The position numbers and the translations under genes were made by a program. The notes beneath the pieces are model-generated. The model was not told the origin of the DNA. It searched no databases and worked only from the letters and a program-made list of their open reading frames with translations. From positions 1,284,457 to 1,348,456 of the forward strand of contig NZ_JACXLC010000001.1 in NCBI RefSeq assembly GCF_014705715.1: a stretch of DNA of 64,000 nt. Direction: 5' to 3'. Below are positions 25,254 to 35,030 of this stretch, piece by piece; position 1 is the stretch's first letter, and every line of letters begins with the position of its first letter. This stretch comes from Erythrobacter rubeus (GTDB taxonomy: Bacteria; Pseudomonadota; Alphaproteobacteria; Sphingomonadales; Sphingomonadaceae).

Positions 25254-26387
25254 ATGAAAACCACCACCCAGTTGCTGGGTGCGGTGAGCTCGATTGCGCT
25301 CATCGCGATGACCAGCACACCAGCGATGGCCCAGGGGACCACCGCTGGTGATACGATCACCAACAACGTTTCGGTCAGCTATCAGGTTGGCGGAGTCGAT
25401 CAGGTCGAAGTCACTGCAAGCGACACGTTTACCGTTGACCGCCGGATCAACGTCAACGTCCAGTTCACTGGCGCATCGCCGACCTCGGTTTCTCCGGGTC
25501 AGGAAAATGCGGTACTCGCCTTTGATGTGACTAACCTGTCGAATGCAGTCGTCGATCTCGACCTTTCGACAGCTCTTTCAGGCGGAAACGCTGCAAACAT
25601 CGACAATTTCGAGATTTATCTCGATAGCGATGGCGACGGCGCGCTTGATGCCAGTGAGCTTTCCGCAGGACCGATCACCTATCTTGATGAGGTTGCGTCG
25701 GATGATGGCACCGGAACCCAGACGATCGCGGTTCTGGTCGTTGCCGATATCAATCTAGACGCGGTCAACGCCGATACTTTCGACGTTGTTTTGACGGCAG
25801 ATGCTCATGAAGGCGGCGATGCTGGCAACCTTGGTGCAGAGATTACCGCCACTGCTGGCGCTAACACCAATGGCGTCGACACGGTTCTGTTCGATGGCGC
25901 AGGTGATACCGACGCCGCAAATGCCGGCGATTTCTCCGATACCGGTGATTTCATCGTCGCAGGCGCGAATGTCTCTGTGGTCAAATCGAGCCGTATCGTC
26001 AGTGACCCAGTCAATGGCACGACCAATCCCAAGGCAATTCCGGGCGCGGTTATCGAATATTGTATCGCAGTTTCGAATGCGACCGGCGCTGCAACAGCGA
26101 CAAGCGTTGTCGTAAGCGATGATCTTCCTGCGGATGTGACATTCGCAGAAGATGATTTCGGTATCTTCGTAAATGCCAGCGCCTCGATCGCGGATCAGGG
26201 CACTGCGACGACCAGCGATGACGTAGCGACTTGCTCGGGCGGGACTGACGGCGAAGCCGCGACCCCGCAGACGGGCACGTTCACCGAAGATGGCGGCACG
26301 GGCGGTCTCGACCTGATCACGGGCGAGCTGAACGACATCCCTGCCGCTACGACCCTCGGGGTCTATTTCCGGGTGACGATCAACTAA
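25254..26387 (+). CDS. Exported DUF11-type repeat protein, operon gene 3
   Basis: A 377-residue secreted protein: signal peptide 1-25 (Ala-Met-Ala-Gln), then the shared motif Thr-Ile-Thr-Asn-Asn-Val-x-Val-Ser-Tyr-x2-Gly-Gly, two Ig-like units, and a C-terminal DUF11 domain. The DUF11 unit opens with Ser-Asp-Pro-Val-Asn-Gly-Thr-Thr-Asn-Pro-Lys-Ala-Ile-Pro-Gly-Ala, which recurs exactly in gene 5. An Asp-Ser-Asp-Gly-Asp-Gly loop near residue 123 resembles a calcium site. The end is Val-Thr-Ile-Asn as in gene 1. It looks like a paralogue of gene 1 with a longer second half. An AAGGAAAATGAA ribosome site precedes the ATG. Confidence 0.72.
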   Translation: MKTTTQLLGAVSSIALIAMTSTPAMAQGTTAGDTITNNVSVSYQVGGVDQVEVTASDTFTVDRRINVNVQFTGASPTSVSPGQENAVLAFDVTNLSNAVVDLDLSTALSGGNAANIDNFEIYLDSDGDGALDASELSAGPITYLDEVASDDGTGTQTIAVLVVADINLDAVNADTFDVVLTADAHEGGDAGNLGAEITATAGANTNGVDTVLFDGAGDTDAANAGDFSDTGDFIVAGANVSVVKSSRIVSDPVNGTTNPKAIPGAVIEYCIAVSNATGAATATSVVVSDDLPADVTFAEDDFGIFVNASASIADQGTATTSDDVATCSGGTDGEAATPQTGTFTEDGGTGGLDLITGELNDIPAATTLGVYFRVTIN

Positions 26388-26405
26388 GATCGTCCAGGGA
26401 AAATC

Positions 26406-29400
26406 TTGCGTGTAAACTCCCTGCCGAAACGGATGGCAGCAGCACTACTTGCAGTGCTGCTGCCATTTGTCGTGTCTGCAGGGGCCGTGTCTGCGCAAGA
26501 GGTAACCCATACCATCACCAATACCGCCGACGCGAGTTGGCAGTTCGGTGGTCTGGAAGAAAGCACTTCGTCAAACACGGTTTCGATCGACGTCACCTTC
26601 CCACCACCAGAGATCTTCGCTTATCGTCCCAATCCCGGGGGAGCAGTGAATTTCGATTTCCGCGCGCCGATTTGCACTTCGGCCTCAGGAGGCACGCAAA
26701 GTGTGGTCATCGATGGGCCGGACAGCGCGTCTTCGGAGCCAACCCAGATCGTCGCATTGGCGGATGAAACCAACACGATCAATGCCGGCCAAACGCTGAT
26801 TTTCGAAATCATCGCACTTGCCGCAAACACTGATCCAGAAACTGTCGACACGCTCGACGTTGTCATAACAACATCCGGTGGCGATCGCGAAACCCTGACC
26901 ATTTACGAAACAGGACCGGATACCGGCCTTTTCGATGGGCAGATCAACACTATTCGCACGTTGCCAAATTCTGTCGAGGGCGACTGCCAGCTCAGCGTGG
27001 TGAACGGAAGCGCGATCGAGATCGAAGCATTTCCGCCGGACGGTGAAAGCGTAATCGTCAGCACTTCCGTCGACGTTCTGGCAGATCCGTTTGGGGTTGT
27101 GTTCGACAGTGAAACCGCGGAACCGATCGATGGCGCGCGTGTCACTCTGATCGACGCAGATACCGGACTGCCTGCGGTCGTGTTTGCAGAGGATGGCGTT
27201 ACGCCTTGGCCGTCGACAGTGATCTCGGGTCAACCCATCACCGATGGCGCTGGCAACATCTTTCCGATGAAGCCTGGCGAATTCTGGTTTCCTCTGACTG
27301 CGCTCGGCAATTATCGCCTGCTGATAGAGCCGCCCGAGCCCTATACCGCTCCTTCTGTCGTTTCGTCCGAAAACCTCGCCCGCCTTTCGCACCCGGATGG
27401 CCGGGCCTTCGTCATTTCGAGAGGGTCATATGGTGAGGTGTTCTCGCTCGACAGTGCAGCCCCCGTGCAGGTTGATATCCCGCTCGATCGGCCTAGTCTG
27501 GCAATCGAGCTGACCAAGGCGGCATCGCGCCAGCGCGTCTTACCGGGCGATGTCGTGTTCTACTCGGTGACCGCGCGCAACAGTGACCCGACCCGGATCA
27601 AGCGCGACGTGGTCCTCACCGATATCCCTTCCAGTGCGCTGCGTTTTCGCCCCGATACGGTCCGCATCGACGGCCTTGAAGCGCCAGAAGCCATAACCTT
27701 TGCTCCCGATGGGAGCTCGTTGACGGTATCGCTCGGCGACATCGCTGGCGGTGCATCGAAGCGCGTTACTTACGCGACCACGGTACGACCCGATGCCGCA
27801 CCAGGACGCGCAATCAATGATGCGGAGGCGACAGATTCGCTGGGCCGCACGATTCAGGCAAGCGCGGCAATCGATATCGACCGCGAGACGATTGCGGACC
27901 GGCTTACGATCATCGGCCGTATCACGGAAGGCCGCTGCTCGCGTCTGGACACCCTCGACAATCCGCGCCGCGGAATTCCGGGCGTTCGGGTTGTCCTGGA
28001 AGATGGCAGCTTTGCAATTACCGATGCGGACGGCCGCTATCACTTCGAAGGCGTCGTTCCGGGCACACATGTCGTGCAGGTTTCTAAAATGACCTTGCCC
28101 GAAGGCTCCCAACTGGTCGATTGTCATCGCTCAACCCGCAATGCGGGTAGCGCGAGTTCGCGTTTCGTCATCGGCCAGGGCGGTAGCCTGCTTGTCGCCG
28201 ATTTTCACGCGATCGTCCCTGAGGGCGGTCTCGAAACAGCTGCACAATACGCTGAAACGCGTCCCGAGGCGGTTGGAGCGCGGGCGGTCAATGCTATCGC
28301 GCTCGGCGAAGCTCTCGGGGGAGATGCCGAAGCGCTGATTGAAGCTGGCGTACCCGAAACAACTGCAAAAGCCGCGACCGCGCCCGCGGCAGTGCGCGAG
28401 AATGCTCCGAACACCAACTGGATTGCGCTCGGCGACGGAGAAGACGGCTTCCTTACGCCAGCAATCGATGCGAACCCCCGCGCGCCGGCGATCCGCGTGG
28501 CGATCCGGCATCGTCGAGGTCAGACGATCACGCTCAAGGTCGACGGGGAAACCGTTAATCCGCTCGCATTCGACGGTACCCTCACGCCCGAAGCCGGAAA
28601 ATTTGCCGTCAGCGAATGGCGCGGCGTTCCGCTCGACGGCGAGAAGACCACCCTCACCGCCGAAGTGATCAATTCCTTCGGAGAAGTATCGCAAACGTTC
28701 ACTCGCGATGTCTTCTTCACCACCACGCCGACCAAGGTTGAGCTTGTTCCGGAGCTTTCCAACCTTATCGCCGATGGCCGCACTCGGCCCGTAATCGCCA
28801 TTCGCGTGCTTGACCGAAACGATCGCCCGCTGCGCGAGGGCGTCTCGGGGAACTTCGATCTCAACGCGCCATACGAAAGCGCCGAGCAGCTCGACCGCCA
28901 GCAGCTCAATCAGCTGACCGGTCTGGAGCCAAGTTCCGCGCGCTGGGTGGTTAGGGGTACGGAAGGTGTTGCGCTGATCGAACTGGCACCGACAATGGTC
29001 AGCGGCTCGCTGCGGCTGAATTTTGCGTTCGATGATGGCGAAGTTTCGCGCGAGCAGGAGATCGAAGCCTGGATCGAGCCCGGTGAAGTCGAATGGACGA
29101 TTGTGGGCCTGGTCGAAGGAACCGTCGGTGCTCGCTCCGTTGCAGACAACATGGAGCGTTCGAGCCGCTTCGCCAGCGATCTGGGCGACGACGCGCGCGT
29201 GGCGCTGTATGCAAAAGGCAGGGTGCTGGGGAAATATCTCCTGACGCTCGCCTATGACAGCGCGAAACAGCGCGAGGATCAGCGGGTTCTGGGGGCTCTC
29301 GATCCGCAAGCTTATTACACGGTGTTCGGCGATGGCTCCGCGCGCCGCTTCGATGCCGCGAGCCGCGAGAACCTTTACGTGCGGATCGAGACATCGACAT

Positions 29401-31622
29401 TTTACGCATTGTACGGTGACTTCGCGACGGAGTTTAACCAGACACGGCTCGGACGATACAATCGCACCGCAACCGGCGTGAAAGGCGAAGCGCGGATCGG
29501 ACAATTCAAAGCGCAGGGGTTTGCAGCCGAGATCGCCAGTCGTTTTCAGCGCGAAGAGATTCAGGGACAGGGTATCTCCGGTCCATACGAGCTGGACAGC
29601 CGGCGCATTCTGCCAAACAGCGAACGCGTGACCATCGAGGTGCGCGACCGCTTCCGTTCGGAAATTATCGTTTCAAGTCAGACGCTTGAACGCTTCATTG
29701 ACTACAATCTCGACCTTCTTTCAGGCACGATCACGTTCAACGAACCCATCCTCAGCCGTGATGTTGATTTGAACCCGCAATTCATTGTAATCGATTACGA
29801 AATCGATGGATTGGGTGCGTCGGAATTGAACGCGGGGGCCCGGGTCGACTGGACAAGCGATAACGGCGCGCTTCGCATCGGCGCGACTGCGATCAGCGAT
29901 GAGGAAGAGAGTGACCGAACCAATATCGGCACCGTAGATGTGCTGGCCAAACTGGGCGACTCGACCGAGCTTCGCGCGGAAATCGCAGCCAGCCGGAGCG
30001 AAGGTGAAACCGCGACCGGCTGGATGGTGGAAGCACAGCATCAGACAGGCTCGCTCGATATCCTCGCCTACGCAAGTCAGCTCGATGCCGATTACGGTGT
30101 GGGCCAGCAAAATGGCGTAGAATTGGGACGCCGCAAGGTTGGCGTTGATGGACGCGTGCTCATCACTGACGAGTTGAGCGTCGTCAGCAGCATCTGGCAG
30201 GACGATAGCCTGACGGACACCTCCAGGCGCCGTGCTGCGCAGACAAAGGTAAATCTGAGCCGCCAGCGGACAGACCTGCATATCGGCATCACACATTTCG
30301 ACGACCGGCTTGCAGATGGTTCGACCAACACGTCGACCGTGCTCGACGGCGGAGCCCTGCACCGGCTTATCGATAGCAAGCTTGAGCTCAGCGTCTCCAG
30401 CTCCATTGCGCTGGATGATGCAGAGAGCGTGGACCTGCCGTCGAGGCATCGCTTTGGCGCTCGTTATGCGATCACCGACGATATTCGCCTAGTCGGCACT
30501 TACGAATTTGCAGATGGCGAGGATATCGAAGCCCGCCAGCTGCGTGGTGGCGTCGAAGTCGCCCCGTGGCAGGGTGGACGCATCATCACCACTCTGGGGC
30601 AGGAGACGATCGATGAATTCGGTGATCGCTCCTTTGCCACCTTCGGCCTGTCACAGACCCTGCAAGTGACGAAGTCGCTCACTCTCGATGCGACCATTGA
30701 CGGCAACCGCACCATTGGCGGCGCGCCGGATGTCGCGGATGTCGTGAACACGGGCCAGCCAGTCGCGACAGGCGGACAGCTTACCGGAAATAATCTGTTC
30801 GAAGACTTCACGGCACTCACCCTTGGCGCAGGGTGGCGCAGGGATCGCTGGAGCATTACTGGCCGCGGTGAATATCGCGATGGCGAGGAAGCCGACCGCG
30901 CAGGCGTCACCTTTGGCGCGATCCGTCAGCTGGGTGAAGGCAGCATCGTCGGATCCGGCGCAACGTGGACCCGCGCAGAAAATGAAGATGGCCCGACAAC
31001 AGAGATTTTCGACGCAAGCATCGCGTTAGCCCACCGCCCCGATGCTTCGGAAATCGCCATGTTGGGCAAACTCGAATATCGCAGCGACCGGGTAACGGGC
31101 GCTGTCGCAGGTCAAGCCGGCGCAGCCGGACGGACCGCACTGATCGTTGACGGCGATGCAACGTCACGCCGCCTGGTGGCGAGCTGGTCGACCAACTGGT
31201 CTCCGCGTGGCAACGATATCAACGAACTTGGCATCGAGCACGAAACCCGCCGCGACGAGTATACGCTTTTCATTGGCGGTCGGTACAATTTCGACCAGTT
31301 CGAAGGCATTGAGTTCTCTGGAACCACCCTGCTTGTCGGAGCCGACGCACGGATCGGGATTACCGACCAATTCGAAATCGGCGCCGGCGGCACTGTGCGG
31401 AGCAATCTTGACGACGACGTGACGAGTTTCTCCTACGGCCCGCGCGTTGGATTCGTCCCTGCGGATGGCGTGCTTTTGACTCTGGGGTACAACGTAGACG
31501 GCTTCCGCGACGGCGATTTTGCGGCCGCACGCAACACTGAACAAGGCGTTTTTGCAGCGATCCGCCTGAAGTTTGACGCGGACACATTTGGCTTCCTCGG
31601 GCTCAATGGAGAACGCCGATGA
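26406..31622 (+). CDS. Giant DUF11/Ig-like outer-membrane protein with C-terminal barrel, operon gene 4
   Basis: A 1738-residue protein starting at TTG (alternative ATG at 26433). Signal peptide 1-31; then the shared Thr-Ile-Thr-Asn-Thr-Ala-x-Ala-Ser-Trp-x2-Gly-Gly motif; a beta-rich region to about 350; a DUF11 domain (about 358-490) with VLPGDVVFYSV; a carboxypeptidase-regulatory/SdrD B-like domain (about 495-600) with TDADGRYHFEGVVPG; an invasin-type Ig-like domain (about 780-900); and from about 910 a long stretch of alternating polar/aromatic strands typical of an outer-membrane barrel. The last strand GVFAAIRLKF resembles a Bam beta-signal, followed by a 16-residue tail. It probably sits in the outer membrane and displays or assembles the smaller DUF11 proteins. 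Confidence 0.75.
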   Translation: MRVNSLPKRMAAALLAVLLPFVVSAGAVSAQEVTHTITNTADASWQFGGLEESTSSNTVSIDVTFPPPEIFAYRPNPGGAVNFDFRAPICTSASGGTQSVVIDGPDSASSEPTQIVALADETNTINAGQTLIFEIIALAANTDPETVDTLDVVITTSGGDRETLTIYETGPDTGLFDGQINTIRTLPNSVEGDCQLSVVNGSAIEIEAFPPDGESVIVSTSVDVLADPFGVVFDSETAEPIDGARVTLIDADTGLPAVVFAEDGVTPWPSTVISGQPITDGAGNIFPMKPGEFWFPLTALGNYRLLIEPPEPYTAPSVVSSENLARLSHPDGRAFVISRGSYGEVFSLDSAAPVQVDIPLDRPSLAIELTKAASRQRVLPGDVVFYSVTARNSDPTRIKRDVVLTDIPSSALRFRPDTVRIDGLEAPEAITFAPDGSSLTVSLGDIAGGASKRVTYATTVRPDAAPGRAINDAEATDSLGRTIQASAAIDIDRETIADRLTIIGRITEGRCSRLDTLDNPRRGIPGVRVVLEDGSFAITDADGRYHFEGVVPGTHVVQVSKMTLPEGSQLVDCHRSTRNAGSASSRFVIGQGGSLLVADFHAIVPEGGLETAAQYAETRPEAVGARAVNAIALGEALGGDAEALIEAGVPETTAKAATAPAAVRENAPNTNWIALGDGEDGFLTPAIDANPRAPAIRVAIRHRRGQTITLKVDGETVNPLAFDGTLTPEAGKFAVSEWRGVPLDGEKTTLTAEVINSFGEVSQTFTRDVFFTTTPTKVELVPELSNLIADGRTRPVIAIRVLDRNDRPLREGVSGNFDLNAPYESAEQLDRQQLNQLTGLEPSSARWVVRGTEGVALIELAPTMVSGSLRLNFAFDDGEVSREQEIEAWIEPGEVEWTIVGLVEGTVGARSVADNMERSSRFASDLGDDARVALYAKGRVLGKYLLTLAYDSAKQREDQRVLGALDPQAYYTVFGDGSARRFDAASRENLYVRIETSTFYALYGDFATEFNQTRLGRYNRTATGVKGEARIGQFKAQGFAAEIASRFQREEIQGQGISGPYELDSRRILPNSERVTIEVRDRFRSEIIVSSQTLERFIDYNLDLLSGTITFNEPILSRDVDLNPQFIVIDYEIDGLGASELNAGARVDWTSDNGALRIGATAISDEEESDRTNIGTVDVLAKLGDSTELRAEIAASRSEGETATGWMVEAQHQTGSLDILAYASQLDADYGVGQQNGVELGRRKVGVDGRVLITDELSVVSSIWQDDSLTDTSRRRAAQTKVNLSRQRTDLHIGITHFDDRLADGSTNTSTVLDGGALHRLIDSKLELSVSSSIALDDAESVDLPSRHRFGARYAITDDIRLVGTYEFADGEDIEARQLRGGVEVAPWQGGRIITTLGQETIDEFGDRSFATFGLSQTLQVTKSLTLDATIDGNRTIGGAPDVADVVNTGQPVATGGQLTGNNLFEDFTALTLGAGWRRDRWSITGRGEYRDGEEADRAGVTFGAIRQLGEGSIVGSGATWTRAENEDGPTTEIFDASIALAHRPDASEIAMLGKLEYRSDRVTGAVAGQAGAAGRTALIVDGDATSRRLVASWSTNWSPRGNDINELGIEHETRRDEYTLFIGGRYNFDQFEGIEFSGTTLLVGADARIGITDQFEIGAGGTVRSNLDDDVTSFSYGPRVGFVPADGVLLTLGYNVDGFRDGDFAAARNTEQGVFAAIRLKFDADTFGFLGLNGERR

Positions 31623-33862
31623 GCCCCTCGACATCCTACGAAGTAAACGCCCTGTTTACCATGCTGCGGTACGCGGGCTTTATGCTTCGTCACGCGCATC
31701 GCTGCCTTCATAGTCTTGCAGTTATCCTGCTCGTTCTGGTTGCCTCGCTGCTTGCGGCTGCCAATGAGGCGCGGGCGCAAGATGCAGAGATCGATTGGGC
31801 GGATGCTGGTGTAAGCAGTCTGACCCCCTTCCCCAGCGGGACGACCGTTGCCGGCTCGGACGGCACAACCGCCACAGTGACCTGGTCCGTCGAAACCGAG
31901 GGATCCGGAAGCTTCGATCCTGCTTTCGGAGGCGATTTCGTAAGCTATTTCAGCGGCACCGTCGGGGGCAACCCTTCCCCGCTTGTCACAAGCTTCGACA
32001 ATTCGAGCTTCGATCCGCGGGATAAGATCACAATCACCATCACCCTTGATCGAGCGGTTCGGAATCTCCGCTTTACTGTAAGCGATATCGATTCAGGCCC
32101 TTGGCGAGATGCTATCGAGGTCTTCCACTCACCAAACTTGTCTGGCGCATTCTCCAACGCGGCCTCGACCAACTCATTCTGGACAGCCAACACCACTGTC
32201 AGCCGCACAAATGACGCGACCGTCAATGGGTGGACCGGGATAGGTGCCTCAGCCACGGCTGCCAGCGATGGCAATCTTGCGTTTGACTTTGGTTCGACGG
32301 AGGTTCGCCAGATAAGGATCGTCTATTTCAGTTATACCGGGACGGGAGATCCGATCGCACAATTCGCAACAGTCTCAGATCTCGTATTCGGTGAGAATTC
32401 CGCAGACCTGTCGCTGGCAAAGCAGCTGATAGGTAGTGCACCGACCAATGGAGGAGCAGCCACCTGGCGCCTGACGGTTTCAAACGCAAGCACGTCCGGC
32501 ACGACAGCAAACGGCATTCTGGTGCGCGATGCCTTTCCACCCGAATTCTCCTTCACCAACGCGAGCGGTGATGGGACCTTCAATTCGGGCACGGGGGAAT
32601 GGAGCGTCGGAGCGCTTGCTCCCGGGACCAGTGCATCGATCGATTTGACCGGACGAGTGGTGGCTCCGGCTGGCACGACCATTACCAACACGGCTGAAAT
32701 TGTTGCCAGCAGCGTTGATGACCCGGACTCAACGGTAAACAATGCGATCACCAGCGAGGACGATTACGCATCGTCCAGCTTTACGGTGGCCACAAACTCC
32801 GCAGGCGTTCCGCCGGAGCTTTTTTGCCCCAACGGAACATCGTTTTTCCGTTGGGGATCGATCTCCTGGCCGCGTGGTAGTACCAGCAACAGTTACACTC
32901 TGGGCACTCTTGGGACGATTGGCTTTTCGATCACGAACGAGGGAGCTTGGGTTCCCGTGACGCGTTATGGCGGCGCAGTTCCCGGTACCTCGGCGACCAT
33001 GACGGGCGGTTTCAGTGACGGCGGAAGTTCGCTCATCTACCACGTCAATCGCGATAATCGGGTTCAGCAAAGCGTCACCACCATTACGCTTCCGCAATTG
33101 ATAACGGGCGCTCAATTTCAAGTCTTCGATGTCGACTCCTCATCCGGGTTTGAGGACCGAGTGACCGTTTACGGCCAGAGAAGCGGCGTTCGGGTCGATG
33201 CACTGCTTACCGGGAGCGCGTCCAATACCGTGAGCGGTGATACCGCACTTGGGAATGGGGGATCATCCGACACGCAGGGGCTCGGCAATGTCACGGTCAC
33301 TTTCTCCGATCCTGTAGATACCATCATCATCGAATATGGGAACGGACCGGGCGCACCTGCCAATCCAACCAACCAAGGCATAGGATTGCACGATCTTGCA
33401 TTCTGCACGCCGTCCCTCCCCTCCCTTTCGGTCACCAAGATCAGTTCGATCATCTCGGATCCTGTCAACGGTACTACCAATCCCAAAGCAATCCCCGGCG
33501 CGATCGTCGAATATCTCATCAGCGTGCAGAACAGCGGCGATGGGAGCAGCGACGCGGACAGCGTGTTTGTGACCGACGTACCGTCCGGTGACACCACCCT
33601 ATGCCTACTTCCGAGCGCCGGCGGACCTGTGAGGTTCTCGGATGGGTCGGGAAGCTCCGGCCTCACATACAATTTCCAGACCCTGAGTTCGGCCGCTGAC
33701 GATTTGGAATTCTCAAACGATAGCGGCAGCACATGGACCTACACGCCGGTTGCCGATGGCGACGGCTGCGACCAAGCCATAACGGCGTTCCGGGTCAATC
33801 CGAAAGGCACCTTCCTTCCGGCAGGCGCTTTCGAACTACGCGCTCGTTTCCGCGTAGAATGA
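31619..33862 (+). CDS. Exported DUF11-type surface protein, operon gene 5
   Basis: A 747-residue secreted protein. The N-terminus has about 24 polar residues before a long hydrophobic stretch (about 33-51) ending Ala-Arg-Ala-Gln; the real start may be Met15 or Met22, giving a normal signal peptide. It contains a beta-sandwich (55-255), a DUF11 domain (about 262-375), a second sandwich (about 395-600), and a DUF11 domain (about 605-745) that opens with the same Ser-Asp-Pro-Val-Asn-Gly-Thr-Thr-Asn-Pro-Lys-Ala-Ile-Pro-Gly-Ala segment as gene 3. ATGA overlap with gene 4 makes coupled translation likely. It has no barrel or sorting signal that I recognise; probably a surface partner of gene 4. Confidence 0.7.
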   Translation: MSPSTSYEVNALFTMLRYAGFMLRHAHRCLHSLAVILLVLVASLLAAANEARAQDAEIDWADAGVSSLTPFPSGTTVAGSDGTTATVTWSVETEGSGSFDPAFGGDFVSYFSGTVGGNPSPLVTSFDNSSFDPRDKITITITLDRAVRNLRFTVSDIDSGPWRDAIEVFHSPNLSGAFSNAASTNSFWTANTTVSRTNDATVNGWTGIGASATAASDGNLAFDFGSTEVRQIRIVYFSYTGTGDPIAQFATVSDLVFGENSADLSLAKQLIGSAPTNGGAATWRLTVSNASTSGTTANGILVRDAFPPEFSFTNASGDGTFNSGTGEWSVGALAPGTSASIDLTGRVVAPAGTTITNTAEIVASSVDDPDSTVNNAITSEDDYASSSFTVATNSAGVPPELFCPNGTSFFRWGSISWPRGSTSNSYTLGTLGTIGFSITNEGAWVPVTRYGGAVPGTSATMTGGFSDGGSSLIYHVNRDNRVQQSVTTITLPQLITGAQFQVFDVDSSSGFEDRVTVYGQRSGVRVDALLTGSASNTVSGDTALGNGGSSDTQGLGNVTVTFSDPVDTIIIEYGNGPGAPANPTNQGIGLHDLAFCTPSLPSLSVTKISSIISDPVNGTTNPKAIPGAIVEYLISVQNSGDGSSDADSVFVTDVPSGDTTLCLLPSAGGPVRFSDGSGSSGLTYNFQTLSSAADDLEFSNDSGSTWTYTPVADGDGCDQAITAFRVNPKGTFLPAGAFELRARFRVE

Positions 33863-33982
33863 GATATCGATGCCAGTGCATATTTCGGGAGCCCATCAGG
33901 CCGGACACGTGAAAGCTGCACTCAATCCACTCGCTATCCTAGGGGCGAGCCAACGACACAAAATCAGATCGCGCTTTCCTTA

Positions 33983-35020
33983 CTAGCTTGGCGTAGCCAC
34001 CCGCGCGCCGCAGGACTGCCGGATGATCAGTTCTGTCTTCAATATTTCCGGCTCTTGCGCTTCGCCGCCGAGGATTCCGATAAGCTTCTCTACCATGACC
34101 TTGCCGCCGTGCCGGATCCGCTGGTGAACGGTTGTGATCGGCGGGCTTACATGCGCGCTTGAGGGGATGTCGTCGAATCCCACAACGGAGACGTCGTCGG
34201 GGACGGCTATTCCCGCTTGGCGCAGGTTCGCAATTGCGGCCATGGCGATCATGTCGCTGCAGGCGAAGATGCCGTCATAGCGCGGGAAAAGCTCGACAAA
34301 GGGCTTGGTTACTTCGCGCGCTTTCTCGATATCGAACGGGGTGTGGATCACCAGGTCTTCGTCAAGCGGAATGTCGTATGAAGCGAGCACCTGTTTATAG
34401 CCTTCGAAACGCTGCCGCATCTCCGGCAAGTCCGTGTCCCCAAGAAACGCGATCCTCTTACGTCCAAGCTTGAGCATGTGCTCGGTTGCGAGGCGCCCTC
34501 CACCGACATTGTCACTTCCGATGACGCAGTAGTCATCGTCCGCAGAAACCGCGCCCCACGCGACGACCGAGGCATGCCGCCGTGCGAAGTCGCGAATAGC
34601 CGAGCGGTGCCGCCCCTGCCCTACGAAGATCACCCCATCTGCACGCGCACCGAGAAATGCGCAGCCGGGTCGCTCTTCGTCCCATGGAGGCGAGCGAGAC
34701 ATCAGCACGTCATAACCGTGCTTGCCCAGTTCGTCGGTCAGCACCGCGAGCATGTCGACGAAGAAAGGGTCGGACACCTGCTGCAGCGTTCCACGTTCGA
34801 TCGGAAAGATCACTTCGATCGTGCGGGTCTGCCTTAGCGCGAGATTGCGTGCCTGCTCGTTGATGGCGAAATCGGCGTTGCGCGCGATTTCCAGAATTCG
34901 GTCGCGCGTTTTCTCGGCCACCAGCGTGCTGCCGGATAAGGCCCGCGAGACGGTCGACTCCGAGACATTCGCCATGCGGGCGATGTCGCCCATCGTCACT
35001 TCTGAAGAGCGGCGCGCCAT
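33983..35020 (-). CDS. LacI/GalR-family repressor of the alpha-glucoside locus
   Basis: A 345-residue LacI protein. The N-terminal HTH (10-55) shows Thr-Met-Gly-Asp-Ile-Ala-x2-Ala-Asn-Val-Ser-Glu-Ser-Thr-Val-Ser-Arg-Ala-Leu and hinge helix; residues 65-340 form the periplasmic-binding-like sugar domain with Asp-Gly-Ile-Phe-Ala-Cys-Ser-Asp and VGFDDIP. It is the third gene of an operon with a symporter and an alpha-glucosidase (10-base gap). The TGCAAGCG-type palindromes at 38309 and 38453 are typical LacI-family operators and its likely targets. The inducer is probably an alpha-glucoside or glucose derivative. Confidence 0.9.
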   Translation of the reverse strand: MARRSSEVTMGDIARMANVSESTVSRALSGSTLVAEKTRDRILEIARNADFAINEQARNLALRQTRTIEVIFPIERGTLQQVSDPFFVDMLAVLTDELGKHGYDVLMSRSPPWDEERPGCAFLGARADGVIFVGQGRHRSAIRDFARRHASVVAWGAVSADDDYCVIGSDNVGGGRLATEHMLKLGRKRIAFLGDTDLPEMRQRFEGYKQVLASYDIPLDEDLVIHTPFDIEKAREVTKPFVELFPRYDGIFACSDMIAMAAIANLRQAGIAVPDDVSVVGFDDIPSSAHVSPPITTVHQRIRHGGKVMVEKLIGILGGEAQEPEILKTELIIRQSCGARVATPS

Positions 35021-35030
35021 GATCGCCTCT

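Noticed and set aside
28131-29504. 457-codon open frame on the minus strand
   Set aside because: It is antisense to the 1738-residue DUF11 gene, has an unnatural composition and no start context.
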